From the NCBI GenBank assembly GCA_001898385.1, contig MKTT01000157.1:1-33022 (forward strand): DNA of 33,022 nt. The letters are read 5' to 3'. The position numbers were made by a program, and so were the translations under genes. The notes under the pieces were generated by a model. The model did not search any database. It saw only the letters and a list, made by a program, of their open reading frames with translations, and was not told where the DNA came from. Origin of the DNA: Planctomycetales bacterium 71-10. GTDB taxonomy: Bacteria; Planctomycetota; Planctomycetia; Isosphaerales; Isosphaeraceae. This document shows, piece after piece, positions 15,788 to 23,751 of the stretch; position 1 is the stretch's first letter; every line of letters begins with the position of its first letter.

Positions 15788-16852
15788 TCAGGGGGTTGCG
15801 GAGATGGAGACGGTCGCCGTCGCCCGCTCGTCGGCGATCGCCCGCAGGCGTTCGAGCCGCTCGCGGGCCGGGGGATGCGAGGCGAAATGGCCGTCGATCG
15901 CCGCCATCGCCGCGCCCGCGAGGCCGTCCGGGCGGCCCGCGGAGGGCGACGCCGGCCGTCCGGCGGGCTCCTCCGCGGCGGTCCGTTCCATGTAGGAGAT
16001 CGCCTCGGCCGGGGTCCGGCCGATCGAGCGGAGCGCCCGGAACGACCAGGCGTCGGCCTCGTGCTCCTGGGCCTCGGAATAGCCGAGGGCCACCAGCCGA
16101 TACGCCTGCTGGACCACCGACGCCCCGAGCCCCCCCAGCACGTCCGACGAGCGGACCGCGTAGGTCAGCCCTCGCGAACAGTGCCCCAGGTCGACGTGCG
16201 CGACCTCATGGGCCAGGACGAACTGCAACTCGGCGTCGGTCCGTACGTGCTCGATCAGGCCCAGGTTGACGTACAGGTAGCCGCCGACGTGCGACGAGGC
16301 GTTGATCTCGGCGGAGTCCAGGATCGTCGCCGTGAACGCCAGGTCCTTCCGAGATCGGGCTTCGAGCAGGGGCTTCAGCAGCCGCTCGACGCGCGCCTGC
16401 AACTCCGGCGAGCGGACGGCGCGGTGCTCCTTGAGCATCTGGTCGTGGAACGCCTCGCCGGCCTCGCGCTCCTCGGCCGGCGTCAGCTTCAGCGATCGCT
16501 GGCCGATCCGGTCGAGCCCTTCGGCGACCCTGGCGCCCGCCGCGGCGAGCCGGCCGATCGCCTCGGCCGGGTCGATCGGCGCGGGGTCGGTCGGGCTCGC
16601 GGGCGAGGCCGAGGGGGCGGGCGGCTTCGCGCCCGTCTTCAGCACGGCGGCGGCGGCGTCGGCCGCCTCCCGGGCGAGGCCGCCGGCCCGGCCGACCGCG
16701 CGGTCGGCCGCCTTCTCGACGCTCGCCGGCACGTTGTCGTGGACCGCGTCCCGGATGGCGTCCCGGGCCCGGCGGCCCTCGTCGCGGATCAGGTAGGCGG
16801 CCCCGGCGACGATCGCCAGGAGGATCGTGACGTGGATGTAGACCTGTCGCAT
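15788..16852 (-). CDS. Membrane-anchored M48-family zinc metallopeptidase
   Basis: This 354-residue protein has an N-terminal membrane anchor or signal segment (VYIHVTILLAIVAGAAYLI, residues 4-22), a charged and Ala-rich spacer to about residue 120, and an M48 peptidase domain. The zinc site is HEVAH (215-219) in LAHEVAHVDLGHCSRG, with the third ligand in the ExxxD motif EHEAD (263-267). NLGLIEHVRTDAELQFVL matches the helix before the zinc motif in this family. The domain should face the periplasm, like BepA/LoiP-type peptidases, which work in envelope protein quality control. Here the cluster context suggests processing of a component of the same system. A promoter element lies 77 bp upstream, behind a strong hairpin that separates this gene from the caspase gene. 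Confidence 0.9.
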   Translation of the reverse strand: MRQVYIHVTILLAIVAGAAYLIRDEGRRARDAIRDAVHDNVPASVEKAADRAVGRAGGLAREAADAAAAVLKTGAKPPAPSASPASPTDPAPIDPAEAIGRLAAAGARVAEGLDRIGQRSLKLTPAEEREAGEAFHDQMLKEHRAVRSPELQARVERLLKPLLEARSRKDLAFTATILDSAEINASSHVGGYLYVNLGLIEHVRTDAELQFVLAHEVAHVDLGHCSRGLTYAVRSSDVLGGLGASVVQQAYRLVALGYSEAQEHEADAWSFRALRSIGRTPAEAISYMERTAAEEPAGRPASPSAGRPDGLAGAAMAAIDGHFASHPPARERLERLRAIADERATATVSISATP

Positions 16853-16924
16853 CGGCGTCGGCCTCGAAGGGGGGATCGGGTCGTTCGCGCCGCGGGCGGC
16901 CGTAACCGCACGCGGCTCGATGAT

Positions 16925-16954
16925 GAGGACGATCCACGGGGCCGAGACTTGCGC
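16925..16954 (-). promoter_or_regulatory. ECF-type promoter element, copy 3
   Basis: GCGCAAGTC (16954-16946, minus strand) is followed after 13 bases by TCGTCC (16932-16927). It lies in the 186-bp gap between the caspase and M48 genes, with TCGT 77 bp from the M48 start. A long hairpin (16969-17017) sits between the caspase stop and this element, so transcription probably ends and restarts here. Confidence 0.6.
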
Positions 16955-16968
16955 GCCGCCGGAACGGT

Positions 16969-17017
16969 CGAGGAGGGCGGCCGGCCCCGGCTCGTCCGGG
17001 TCGGTACGCCCTCCTCG
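16969..17017 (-). terminator. Long stem-loop after the caspase gene, terminator-like
   Basis: A perfect 11-bp inverted repeat, CGAGGAGGGCG (16969-16979) and CGCCCTCCTCG (17007-17017), encloses a second, imperfect GC-rich stem (CCGGCCCCGG against CCGGGTCGG). Together they give a hairpin of about 20 pairs with a loop of about five bases. It starts 21 bases beyond the caspase stop codon. There is no T-run, so intrinsic termination is uncertain; it may instead stabilise the mRNA end. Confidence 0.5.
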
Positions 17018-17038
17018 GGGAGTCGGGGCGGGGGCGGG

Positions 17039-19819
17039 TCAGAACGGGAGGCCGGGGATCCCGACCGAGGGGACGTTCGGGATGTACCCGCCGCCGTACG
17101 GGACCTGGTTGATGAACGAGTTGATCGCGGCCCCGGGGGCGTTGATCGCCGAGTTGATCTCGGCGATCGGCTGGTTGACGACGCTAGCGCCCATCGATTC
17201 CAGCCCGGAGAGGCTCGTGGGGATGGACGAGGCCCCGAGGCCGACGCCCGAGAGGTAGTTGGTCGCCTGGACGGCGTTGTAGTCGTTCGCCATCGGCCTC
17301 AGCACCGGCTGGGCCGGCGCCTCGCGCGGGGCGACGTCCTCGCCGTAGATCGGCGCGGCGCCCTGGACCTCGGGGTTGCCGTCGGCGGCGTACTTGATCA
17401 TGGTCACGTCCGGCGACTTGCCGGCCAGGCGGGTCCAGGGCTTCTTGTTCAGGCCGTCGATCAGGCCGCTGTACGCGGCGATCTTGTCCTGCGAGAACGG
17501 GCGGGTCCGGATCCACTCGAACAGGAGGTTGAGGCGGTCGCTGCGGACCATCGCCTCGGCCTGGGCGATCGCCTGGCAGGCGTCCAGACGCTCGGCCAGG
17601 TACGGCAGGTCGACCCGGTCGAGCGTGGCGCGGGCCTCCTCGATGAAGCCCCGGCGCGCCCGGCCGATCGCCAGGTCGCAGAGCGCCCGGCATCGCATCT
17701 CGTCCTTCTCCGGGAGGCGGGCGATCCACGCCTCCGCGTCGGCGAATCGGCCCACCCGGGCGTACGCCTGCACCAGCGTCAGGACGATCTTCCTCGACCA
17801 TTCCGGCGCCGGCTCCTTCGAATCGGCCGCCACCCCCTGGGATTTCAGGATCGCGACGGCTCGCGACGCGGCCTCATCGAAGCCGTCGGCCTCGCCGGCG
17901 CGGGCCCGGCTCCGGGCGCGCTCGTGGGCGGCCGACCGGGCGGCGTAGGCGTAGGCCAGGGCCGCCCGCGACTGGTGCTCGTCGTCGGCCACGCGGAGCT
18001 TCTCCGTCTCCTGGGCGCACTTGAGGGCCCCGCCCGGGTTCCTCGCCAGCGCGTGGGCCAGGCCCAGGTTCAGGTACGAGGTCGTCGTGTCGGCCGAGCG
18101 GGCCCCGATCTCGGCGATGCAGCGCTCCCACAGCTCGTCGTGCTTCGTCCGCCACGCCGCGCCGGCGACGGCCCCTCGCGCGTCGTACAACGGCTCGCCG
18201 ACCGGCAGGGCCGCCACCCTGGCGTAGGCGGCCTCCAGGATCTCCTTCGACTTCCCGGCGTACTCGTCGCGGAGGTCTTCGAAGTCGGCGTTGGCGCGGA
18301 CCTGGAGCAGGTCGATCAGGTCGGCGACCGACGCGGCGTGCTCGACGTAACGGAGCGGCGACTGGATCCGGCCGAGGCGGGCGGTCGCGTCGTCCATGTA
18401 GCGCTGGAAGCGCTCGCGGTCCCCCGCGCCGAGGGCCGAGGCCGCCAGCGCGAGCGAGCTTCGGATCATCCGGCCGTGGGTGTGCTCGTCCTTCAGGGCC
18501 TCGCCGTGCTTGCGGGAGACGTCGTAGTCGGCCTCGGCCTTGACGAAGTAGGCCCCCGTCGACTTGGTGGCGAGCATGTCGAGCAGGTCGAGACGTTCGA
18601 ACTCCAGCCGCGGGTCGTCCGAGCCGCCGAGGCCGCTGACGAGCGTCAGCGCGGCGTCGAATTGCGAATCGCGGGAGAGCCGGCGCGCGTCGGCCAGCGT
18701 CGCCGCCGGGCCCCGGAGCCGGATCACGGCCGGCTGCCCCACCACGTTCGACGGCCGGAACTGCACCGGCGTCTGGCCGGACTCGCCCGAATGCGCGAAG
18801 AGGTGGTTGTACAGCTCGTCCGTCCGCACGGAGCCGTCGAAGTCGGCGTCGGCCGCGCCGGCGAGGCCGTCCAGCAGGAGCGCCGTGAAGACGCCGTGGC
18901 CCAGGGCCTCGTCCTCGCGGCTGACCTGCCCGGCCTGGCAGCTGGAGATCGAGATCACGCCGCGGGCCGCCTTCAGCAGCGTGTTGATCTGCGCCCCCTC
19001 CTGGTTGACGGCGCCGCTGTGGCAGGCGTCGAGGAGCAGGACCTTGTCCGTCGCCTTGCAGCCGGCGAGCGTCGCGAGCAGGCCGTCGATCGGGACGCCC
19101 GTCGCCTCCAGCGACGCGGGCGAGGAGGGGTCGCAGTCGGACGGGGCCAGGTACGCCCGCGACGGCAGGCCGGCCCTGGCGTCGGCCTCGGCGACCACCC
19201 CGTGGCCGCTGTACATCACGACGAGCGTGTCCCCCTCGCGGGCGCGGGCCAGGAACGACGGGACCTCGCGGTCGATCGTCTCGCGGGTGGGCTCCAGCTC
19301 CGCCCCGTCGGCGATCCGCAGGACCTGCGTCGGGTCGAGGCCGCCCCCCTTGAGGTAGAGGTCGCGGACCGCGTCGACGTCGTCGACGGTGTAGCCGAGC
19401 CGGCCCAGCTCGGGGTGGGAATACGACTCGACCCCGATGAGCACCAGCCACGTCCGCGCGGAGTCGGCCCGTCCGGCGCCGGGCGTCGTCGGGCTCTTGG
19501 GGCGGCCGACCGGCTCCTCCTCGTCCCCGGCGACGGGCCGGCTCACGCCGATCGCCCGCCTCGTCTCGACGTCGTAGACGACCGTCACGCGCTCGCGGGG
19601 GGCGATCAGCTCGGCGTTGCGGGTGGACCCGGGGTCGAAGCTCAGGTAGACCGTCTGCCGGAGGTAGCGGCTCTTGACCTCCAGGCCGAAGGCGTTGCTC
19701 TTCACCGGCCCGACGACCCCCGTGTAGACCCCCTCCGACCCGTGCGCGGCCCCGGCCGTCGTCGCGGCCGAGAGGATCCATGCGGCGATCTTGCTCCGTC
19801 GCGTCGCGAATCTCTTCAT
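17039..19819 (-). CDS. Secreted caspase-family (C14) protease with helical repeat region
   Basis: The protein has 926 residues with an N-terminal signal peptide (MKRFATRRSKIAAWILSAAT, ending near AHG-SEG). A small beta domain (about 30-95) precedes the caspase p20-like domain (about 122-345). The catalytic pair is intact: His206 in VVMYSGHGV and Cys266 in LLLDACHSGA. ISISSCQAGQVS and GHGVFTALLLDGLAG are typical of prokaryotic C14 proteins, and DADFDGSVRTDE (324-335) is a canonical EF-hand loop, hinting at calcium control. Residues about 375-800 are helical, with TPR-like repeats for protein binding. The tail is Asn/Pro/Gly-rich with repeated AINxPGAAINSF-type units. Bacterial C14 enzymes cut after Arg/Lys or Asp depending on subgroup; the specificity is not predictable here. 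The paired next gene upstream is a catalytically dead relative. Confidence 0.88.
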   Translation of the reverse strand: MKRFATRRSKIAAWILSAATTAGAAHGSEGVYTGVVGPVKSNAFGLEVKSRYLRQTVYLSFDPGSTRNAELIAPRERVTVVYDVETRRAIGVSRPVAGDEEEPVGRPKSPTTPGAGRADSARTWLVLIGVESYSHPELGRLGYTVDDVDAVRDLYLKGGGLDPTQVLRIADGAELEPTRETIDREVPSFLARAREGDTLVVMYSGHGVVAEADARAGLPSRAYLAPSDCDPSSPASLEATGVPIDGLLATLAGCKATDKVLLLDACHSGAVNQEGAQINTLLKAARGVISISSCQAGQVSREDEALGHGVFTALLLDGLAGAADADFDGSVRTDELYNHLFAHSGESGQTPVQFRPSNVVGQPAVIRLRGPAATLADARRLSRDSQFDAALTLVSGLGGSDDPRLEFERLDLLDMLATKSTGAYFVKAEADYDVSRKHGEALKDEHTHGRMIRSSLALAASALGAGDRERFQRYMDDATARLGRIQSPLRYVEHAASVADLIDLLQVRANADFEDLRDEYAGKSKEILEAAYARVAALPVGEPLYDARGAVAGAAWRTKHDELWERCIAEIGARSADTTTSYLNLGLAHALARNPGGALKCAQETEKLRVADDEHQSRAALAYAYAARSAAHERARSRARAGEADGFDEAASRAVAILKSQGVAADSKEPAPEWSRKIVLTLVQAYARVGRFADAEAWIARLPEKDEMRCRALCDLAIGRARRGFIEEARATLDRVDLPYLAERLDACQAIAQAEAMVRSDRLNLLFEWIRTRPFSQDKIAAYSGLIDGLNKKPWTRLAGKSPDVTMIKYAADGNPEVQGAAPIYGEDVAPREAPAQPVLRPMANDYNAVQATNYLSGVGLGASSIPTSLSGLESMGASVVNQPIAEINSAINAPGAAINSFINQVPYGGGYIPNVPSVGIPGLPF

Positions 19820-19866
19820 CCTCGGCCTCCCCCGTGATCTCGGGTCGCTGGCGGAATCCGGGCGGT

Positions 19867-21672
19867 TCAGCGGGGCCCGCGCCCCGCATCGGCCCGGCGG
19901 ACGTAACGGATGATTTCGACGGCCATCGGGGCCTTGTCGATGCTGATCGGGGCCCCGGTCGGGACGTCGTGGGCGACCACTTCACCCATGCCGGTGCCGA
20001 CCCTGCCCTTCGGGGCGCTGGGCCCCTTGCTCACCATCTTGATGCTCTCGCGATAGAAGGCCACCGTGATCGTGCCGACCTCGCCGGACGGGTTGACCCG
20101 CGCCGCCACCGCCTCTTCCTCCGGCGCGAACTCGAATCGGCGATTCTGCGCCCCCCGGCCGGCGTTCCGCCGCCAGTGGTCGATCTGGAACGTCTTCCCG
20201 GGTTCCAGGACGTAGCCTCGCGCCTTCTCCAGCGGCACGGCGGAGAAATCCTCGTCCGAGTCGTCCTGCACCACCGTGTTGACGCCGTCGATCAACACTC
20301 GACAGTAAACACGATGTTTCGTTGGATTTGTGACCAAGATTGTGTAGGGATGGTTCCCGTCCGGGACCTCCAGCGTGCGGAGGCACGGATCCTTCGAGTC
20401 GACCTCCATCTTGAGGGCGTTTTCCTCCTTGAGCTTCGCGGGGTCCGTGCCCAGGCAGATGGAGATCGGGAACTTCAGGGCCCGGCCCGGATCCGACACC
20501 GGCTTGACGTTGACCGCGTCCACGTCCTCCCGGTCGACCTGGTGCCCGCGGTTGAAGAGGGCCCACGAGTTCGCGTCCAGGGCCAGGACCTCCGTGCCGA
20601 ACGGGATCGGCTCGCCGTCGCCGGCCGCCTTGACGAGCGAGCACCGCAGGCGCACGACGTTCGGCCCGGGGAGGACCGTGTACCGGGCGACGACGCGGTG
20701 CGAGACGTCGCCGTCGTCGCGACGGCCCGGGTGGGGGGCGGAGGCGTCGGCGTCCGCGACCGCGTAGGCTTCGCCGGCCAGGGCCCGCAGGCCCCGCCTC
20801 AGCTCGTCGGCCCCGACGTTCCGGAACGGGTCGACCTCGCCCTGCTCGCTCTGGAACGGCAGGACGGCGATCCGGGTCGCCCCTTCGGCCCTCGCGCGGG
20901 CGTCGATCAGCTCGGCGATCCGCCGATAGGACGGGTCGAAGGCCGAGGGGCGGATGGTCATCGATTCGTGGAAGTCGGAATCGGGGCGGCGGCGGTGGAT
21001 CGGCGTCCGGGCGAGTTCGGCCGCCTTGACCGCGTACCGTTCCAGCTCCGAGAAGCTCACGCGGCCGTCTCCCTCGACGTCGGCCGCGCCGGAGAGGCCG
21101 CGGCAGATCCAGCCGGTGAGCCGGGCGGCCTCGGGCCCTCGCGCGCCGGAGCCGAGATAGCCGAGCTGCGGCTTCGCGATCGGCGGCCCCTGCTCGCCGT
21201 CGGCGTCGACGAGGAGGGTGAGGTCGCCGTCGCAGGCGTCCAGCCAGCGCCTCAAGGAGTCGGCCGGCAGGGCCGTGGCCGCGGGGGAGGCGGGATCGGC
21301 GTCGGTCGTCGCGTAGTAGACCTTGCCCGCGGCGTCCTTGAGCAAACGGCCGCTGTAATAGACCAGCCGCGAACTGCTGGGGAACGCGTGCACGGCCGGG
21401 GGGACCGCCTTCGCGATCGCGTCCCGGGTCGCGTTCGGGCCCTTCAGGGCGACGATCGATTCGCGAGCGACGCCCAGCCTGTCGGTGAGCACCCCGGCCA
21501 GGCGGTCGACGTCGCTCGCGCCGTCGTCGCCGACGCCGATCAGGACGGCCAGGAAGGGCGGCTTCGCTCTCTCGGCCGGCGCACCGGCCGCGACCGGGGC
21601 GACGAGGGCGGCCGCGGCGAGCAGCCTCGCGATCCGGCGGGCGCCGAGATGGGACGGTGGACGGCGTGTCAC
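19867..21672 (-). CDS. Secreted pseudocaspase (C14 fold without catalytic residues) with CsgG-like region
   Basis: The start is a GTG at 21672, chosen because AGGAG lies eight bases upstream and the signal peptide (RRIARLLAAAALVAPVAAGA) begins right behind it. The 601-residue product has a caspase-like domain (about 38-215) in which both catalytic positions are replaced. YYSGRLL has Arg109 where YSGHG has His, and LLVDADGEQ has Asp158 where LLLDACHSG has Cys. An EF-hand loop (DVEGDGRVSFSE, about residue 200) is retained. After it, IAELIDARARAEGATRIAVL and LRRGLRALAG resemble the nucleotide-like fold of CsgG/FlgO proteins. The C-terminal 200 residues are beta-rich. Dead caspases often regulate or bind an active partner; the active enzyme is encoded 47 bp downstream. 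A promoter element lies 86 bp upstream of this start. Confidence 0.82.
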   Translation of the reverse strand: MTRRPPSHLGARRIARLLAAAALVAPVAAGAPAERAKPPFLAVLIGVGDDGASDVDRLAGVLTDRLGVARESIVALKGPNATRDAIAKAVPPAVHAFPSSSRLVYYSGRLLKDAAGKVYYATTDADPASPAATALPADSLRRWLDACDGDLTLLVDADGEQGPPIAKPQLGYLGSGARGPEAARLTGWICRGLSGAADVEGDGRVSFSELERYAVKAAELARTPIHRRRPDSDFHESMTIRPSAFDPSYRRIAELIDARARAEGATRIAVLPFQSEQGEVDPFRNVGADELRRGLRALAGEAYAVADADASAPHPGRRDDGDVSHRVVARYTVLPGPNVVRLRCSLVKAAGDGEPIPFGTEVLALDANSWALFNRGHQVDREDVDAVNVKPVSDPGRALKFPISICLGTDPAKLKEENALKMEVDSKDPCLRTLEVPDGNHPYTILVTNPTKHRVYCRVLIDGVNTVVQDDSDEDFSAVPLEKARGYVLEPGKTFQIDHWRRNAGRGAQNRRFEFAPEEEAVAARVNPSGEVGTITVAFYRESIKMVSKGPSAPKGRVGTGMGEVVAHDVPTGAPISIDKAPMAVEIIRYVRRADAGRGPR

Positions 21673-21753
21673 GTCGCGACTCCTGTTTCCAGAAACGGGC
21701 GGGGGCGACCCCCGGGGCCGGGCTTCGACGCCGCGCCTCCGGGCTCTCGACGG

Positions 21754-21783
21754 GGTTACGATCGGGGGGCTCAGGGGTTGCGC
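21754..21783 (-). promoter_or_regulatory. ECF-type promoter element, copy 5
   Basis: GCGCAACCC (21783-21775, minus strand) is followed after 13 bases by TCGTAA (21761-21756). The element overlaps the stop codon of the anti-sigma-like gene, and TCGT lies 86 bp from the GTG start of the pseudocaspase gene. The -10-like box ends CGTA, as in copy 4 and as in Bacillus SigW promoters. Confidence 0.55.
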
Positions 21784-22709
21784 GAGCCTTCCAGGTCTTT
21801 CACGCGATCCGACACCGACGCGCGCAGGTCGTCCGTCAGGTCGCCGCCCGGCGCCAGGGCGGCGCGATAGGCTTCGGCGGCCTCGGCCGACCGTCCCGCC
21901 GCGTCGAGGCTCATCGCCAGGTTCAGCCGCAGCGAGGCCGACGCCGGGGCCAGGTCCGCCGCGCGGCGGAAGACCTCCACCGCCTCGGCGACCTGCTCGG
22001 CCCGGGGCCTCGGCGGGTCGCCGGCCAGCCCGGCGTAGAGCGCCTGGCCCAGCCCGTTCAGGGCCTCGGCGTCTCCGGCGTCCCGGCCCAGGGCCAGGCG
22101 GAACGGCGCGTCGGCGCCCGGCTTCATGGCGCGCAGGAGGGTCCGGCCGCGGCCCAGCCACGCCTCGCGATCGTCGGGCGACGCGCCCGCCTCGCGGGGG
22201 TCCTCGGCCGCATCGCCGACCCCCTTGGGGGCCAGCCGAGACGTGAGGCCGGGGCCATAGCCCAGGTCGGTCAGCCGGGAAAACCGCGAGGCCGCCGGGT
22301 CGTCAACGCCCGGCCGGGTCGAGGCGTACCAGGACAGGCCGACGGTCGTCGTCAGGGCGATCGAGGCGGCGAGGGCGAGGCCCGAAGGCGTCGCCCATCG
22401 CCTCCGCGGCGCGAGGAACGGGATCGCCGGGGCCTCGGCTTCGGCCTCGGCCTCGGGTGCCGCCAGGCCGGCGGCCTCGGCCTCCTCGACGAGCGCGGCG
22501 ACCAGCTCGCGCGCCTCAGGGTCGACGGCCAGGCGGGCGAGGAGGCGTTCCCGCTCCGAGCGCCCGATCGCGCCGGTCGCCAGGGCGACGAGCAGCTCGT
22601 CGTCGATCGGCCTCGCGTCCGGCGGGGCCTGCGGGATGCGGCCCAGGGCCCATCCGACGAGCGGATCGGCCTCGCGGGCGTCCTCGGGGAGGGGGGGCGT
22701 CGTGACCAT
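21771..22709 (-). CDS. Anti-sigma-factor-like membrane protein with TPR domain
   Basis: The 312-residue product starts at ATG 22709, 46 bp after the sigma-factor-like gene. The N-terminal cytoplasmic part (about 30-80) contains IDDELLVALATGAIGRSERE and an Arg/Leu-rich helix (LLARLAVDPEARELVAALVE). This resembles the short helical anti-sigma domains of planctomycete and other ECF systems, although the zinc HxxxCxxC motif is absent. One membrane helix follows (about 107-128, GLALAASIALTTTVGLSWYA). The outer part has TPR-like helices (about 185-300: AEALNGLGQALYAG, LRLNLAMSLDAAGRSAEAAE) suited to sensing a protein ligand. The gene pair sigma then membrane anti-sigma is the standard ECF arrangement, so this protein probably holds the sigma factor inactive. 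The assignment rests on context and topology more than on sequence. Confidence 0.65.
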   Translation of the reverse strand: MVTTPPLPEDAREADPLVGWALGRIPQAPPDARPIDDELLVALATGAIGRSERERLLARLAVDPEARELVAALVEEAEAAGLAAPEAEAEAEAPAIPFLAPRRRWATPSGLALAASIALTTTVGLSWYASTRPGVDDPAASRFSRLTDLGYGPGLTSRLAPKGVGDAAEDPREAGASPDDREAWLGRGRTLLRAMKPGADAPFRLALGRDAGDAEALNGLGQALYAGLAGDPPRPRAEQVAEAVEVFRRAADLAPASASLRLNLAMSLDAAGRSAEAAEAYRAALAPGGDLTDDLRASVSDRVKDLEGSRNP

Positions 22710-22755
22710 GTTCGTGGGCCGTCCGTCCGATGGGGGTTGCGGGCGATGGGAGGTG

Positions 22756-23712
22756 TCAGGCGAGGCGGACGTCGGGCGGGGCCGGCGACTCGGCGGCGAC
22801 GCGCGCCGACCAGCGCCCCAGGGCGTCGCCGAGCCGTTCCCGGACGGCGGCCTGGGCCGACGCGAAGGCGTCCAGGCACTCGTCCCGCGCCGCCTCGCCG
22901 TGGAGGTCGGCCAGGCGGCCGAGCGCCGCCGTCCGCAGCGCCTCCACGGCCTTTTCGTGCTTGCGGCCGACGTTGCCGGGGTGGATCCCCAGGACCGCCG
23001 CGATGGTCTTCTTCGGCCGACCCTCGTAATCGATCGACCAGACGAGGTACTGGTCCGCGGCCGAGAGCCGGCCGACGGCCCAGGTGAACGCCTCGATCAG
23101 CTTCCCGGCGAGTTCCTCCTGGATGTTGTCGTCGAGGGCCGACGGGCGGGCGGCCGAGGTCTGGGGATCGGGCTTCGGGTGGGCCTTCACGCGCCGGCTC
23201 CAGTCGATGTAGCAGCGGGTCAGCGAGAGCCAGAGGAACGGCCAGAGCGGGGTCCGGCCCCAGAACTCGCCGAGCCGGGGCCCGGACCGGGGCCGGGGCT
23301 CGGCGAACACCGTCCACGAGTCGTCCATCTCGTCGTCGAACGACCGGCCGCCGACCCGGTGGAAGCGCCGCCGCGCCTCGTCCTCCAGGCGGGCCTGATA
23401 GGCCGTCAGGAAGGCGTCGCGGGCGGGGGGCTCGCCCTCCAGGCACGCCTGGGCCAGCGCCACCTCGGACAGCAGGTCGACCTCCCCGGCGTCGCGGCCC
23501 GGCCCGGGGGCGGGGTAGGCTCGGACGCGCTCCAGGAGCGCGGCCGCCCGGGGGGCCTCGCCGGCCAGGGTCGTGGCGTGGAAGGTCAAGCACCGCATCA
23601 TCCGCTCGACGTACCCCAGCAGGTCCTCGGGCGTGGGGAGGCCCGGCGACCGTCGGAACGGGGCGGAGCATTCGGCGGCGATGCGGACGAGCGTCTGGCT
23701 GTCGATGGTCAT
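22756..23712 (-). CDS. Atypical ECF-type RNA polymerase sigma factor
   Basis: The 318-residue protein starts at ATG 23712, 39 bp after the kinase-caspase gene. It is longer than usual ECF factors (about 180-200 residues), with about 95 extra N-terminal residues and a 55-residue C-terminal extension. Region 2 is recognisable at about 98-178: FDDEMDDSWTVF (the D-Q-E-F part), then PLWPFLWLSLTRCYIDWSRR like the FRAWLLRIARN-DxxRR segment. Region 4 is at about 215-262: RLSAADQYLVWSIDYEGRPK and IAAVLGIHPGNVGRKHEKAV, a helix-turn-helix that would read the -35 box. It should direct RNA polymerase to ECF promoters. Five such elements lie in this cluster and are natural targets. The following gene looks like its membrane anti-sigma factor. 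Sigma activity is inferred from the fold, since region 2 is divergent. Confidence 0.7.
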   Translation of the reverse strand: MTIDSQTLVRIAAECSAPFRRSPGLPTPEDLLGYVERMMRCLTFHATTLAGEAPRAAALLERVRAYPAPGPGRDAGEVDLLSEVALAQACLEGEPPARDAFLTAYQARLEDEARRRFHRVGGRSFDDEMDDSWTVFAEPRPRSGPRLGEFWGRTPLWPFLWLSLTRCYIDWSRRVKAHPKPDPQTSAARPSALDDNIQEELAGKLIEAFTWAVGRLSAADQYLVWSIDYEGRPKKTIAAVLGIHPGNVGRKHEKAVEALRTAALGRLADLHGEAARDECLDAFASAQAAVRERLGDALGRWSARVAAESPAPPDVRLA

Positions 23713-23751
23713 CTTCGACCCTCCCGGAGCGATGGCGGGCGGCGCGCCACC

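Noticed and set aside
13097..19837. Very long open plus-strand frame opposite the FHA-ABC, M48 and caspase genes
   Set aside because: It is full of Arg/Gly/Asp/Val runs without domains and lies exactly antisense to genes with clear motifs. High GC content leaves such antisense frames without stops.
22724..22740. GGGTTGCGGG before the anti-sigma-like gene as a sixth promoter element
   Set aside because: The -35-like part is present but TCGT is absent at the required distance.
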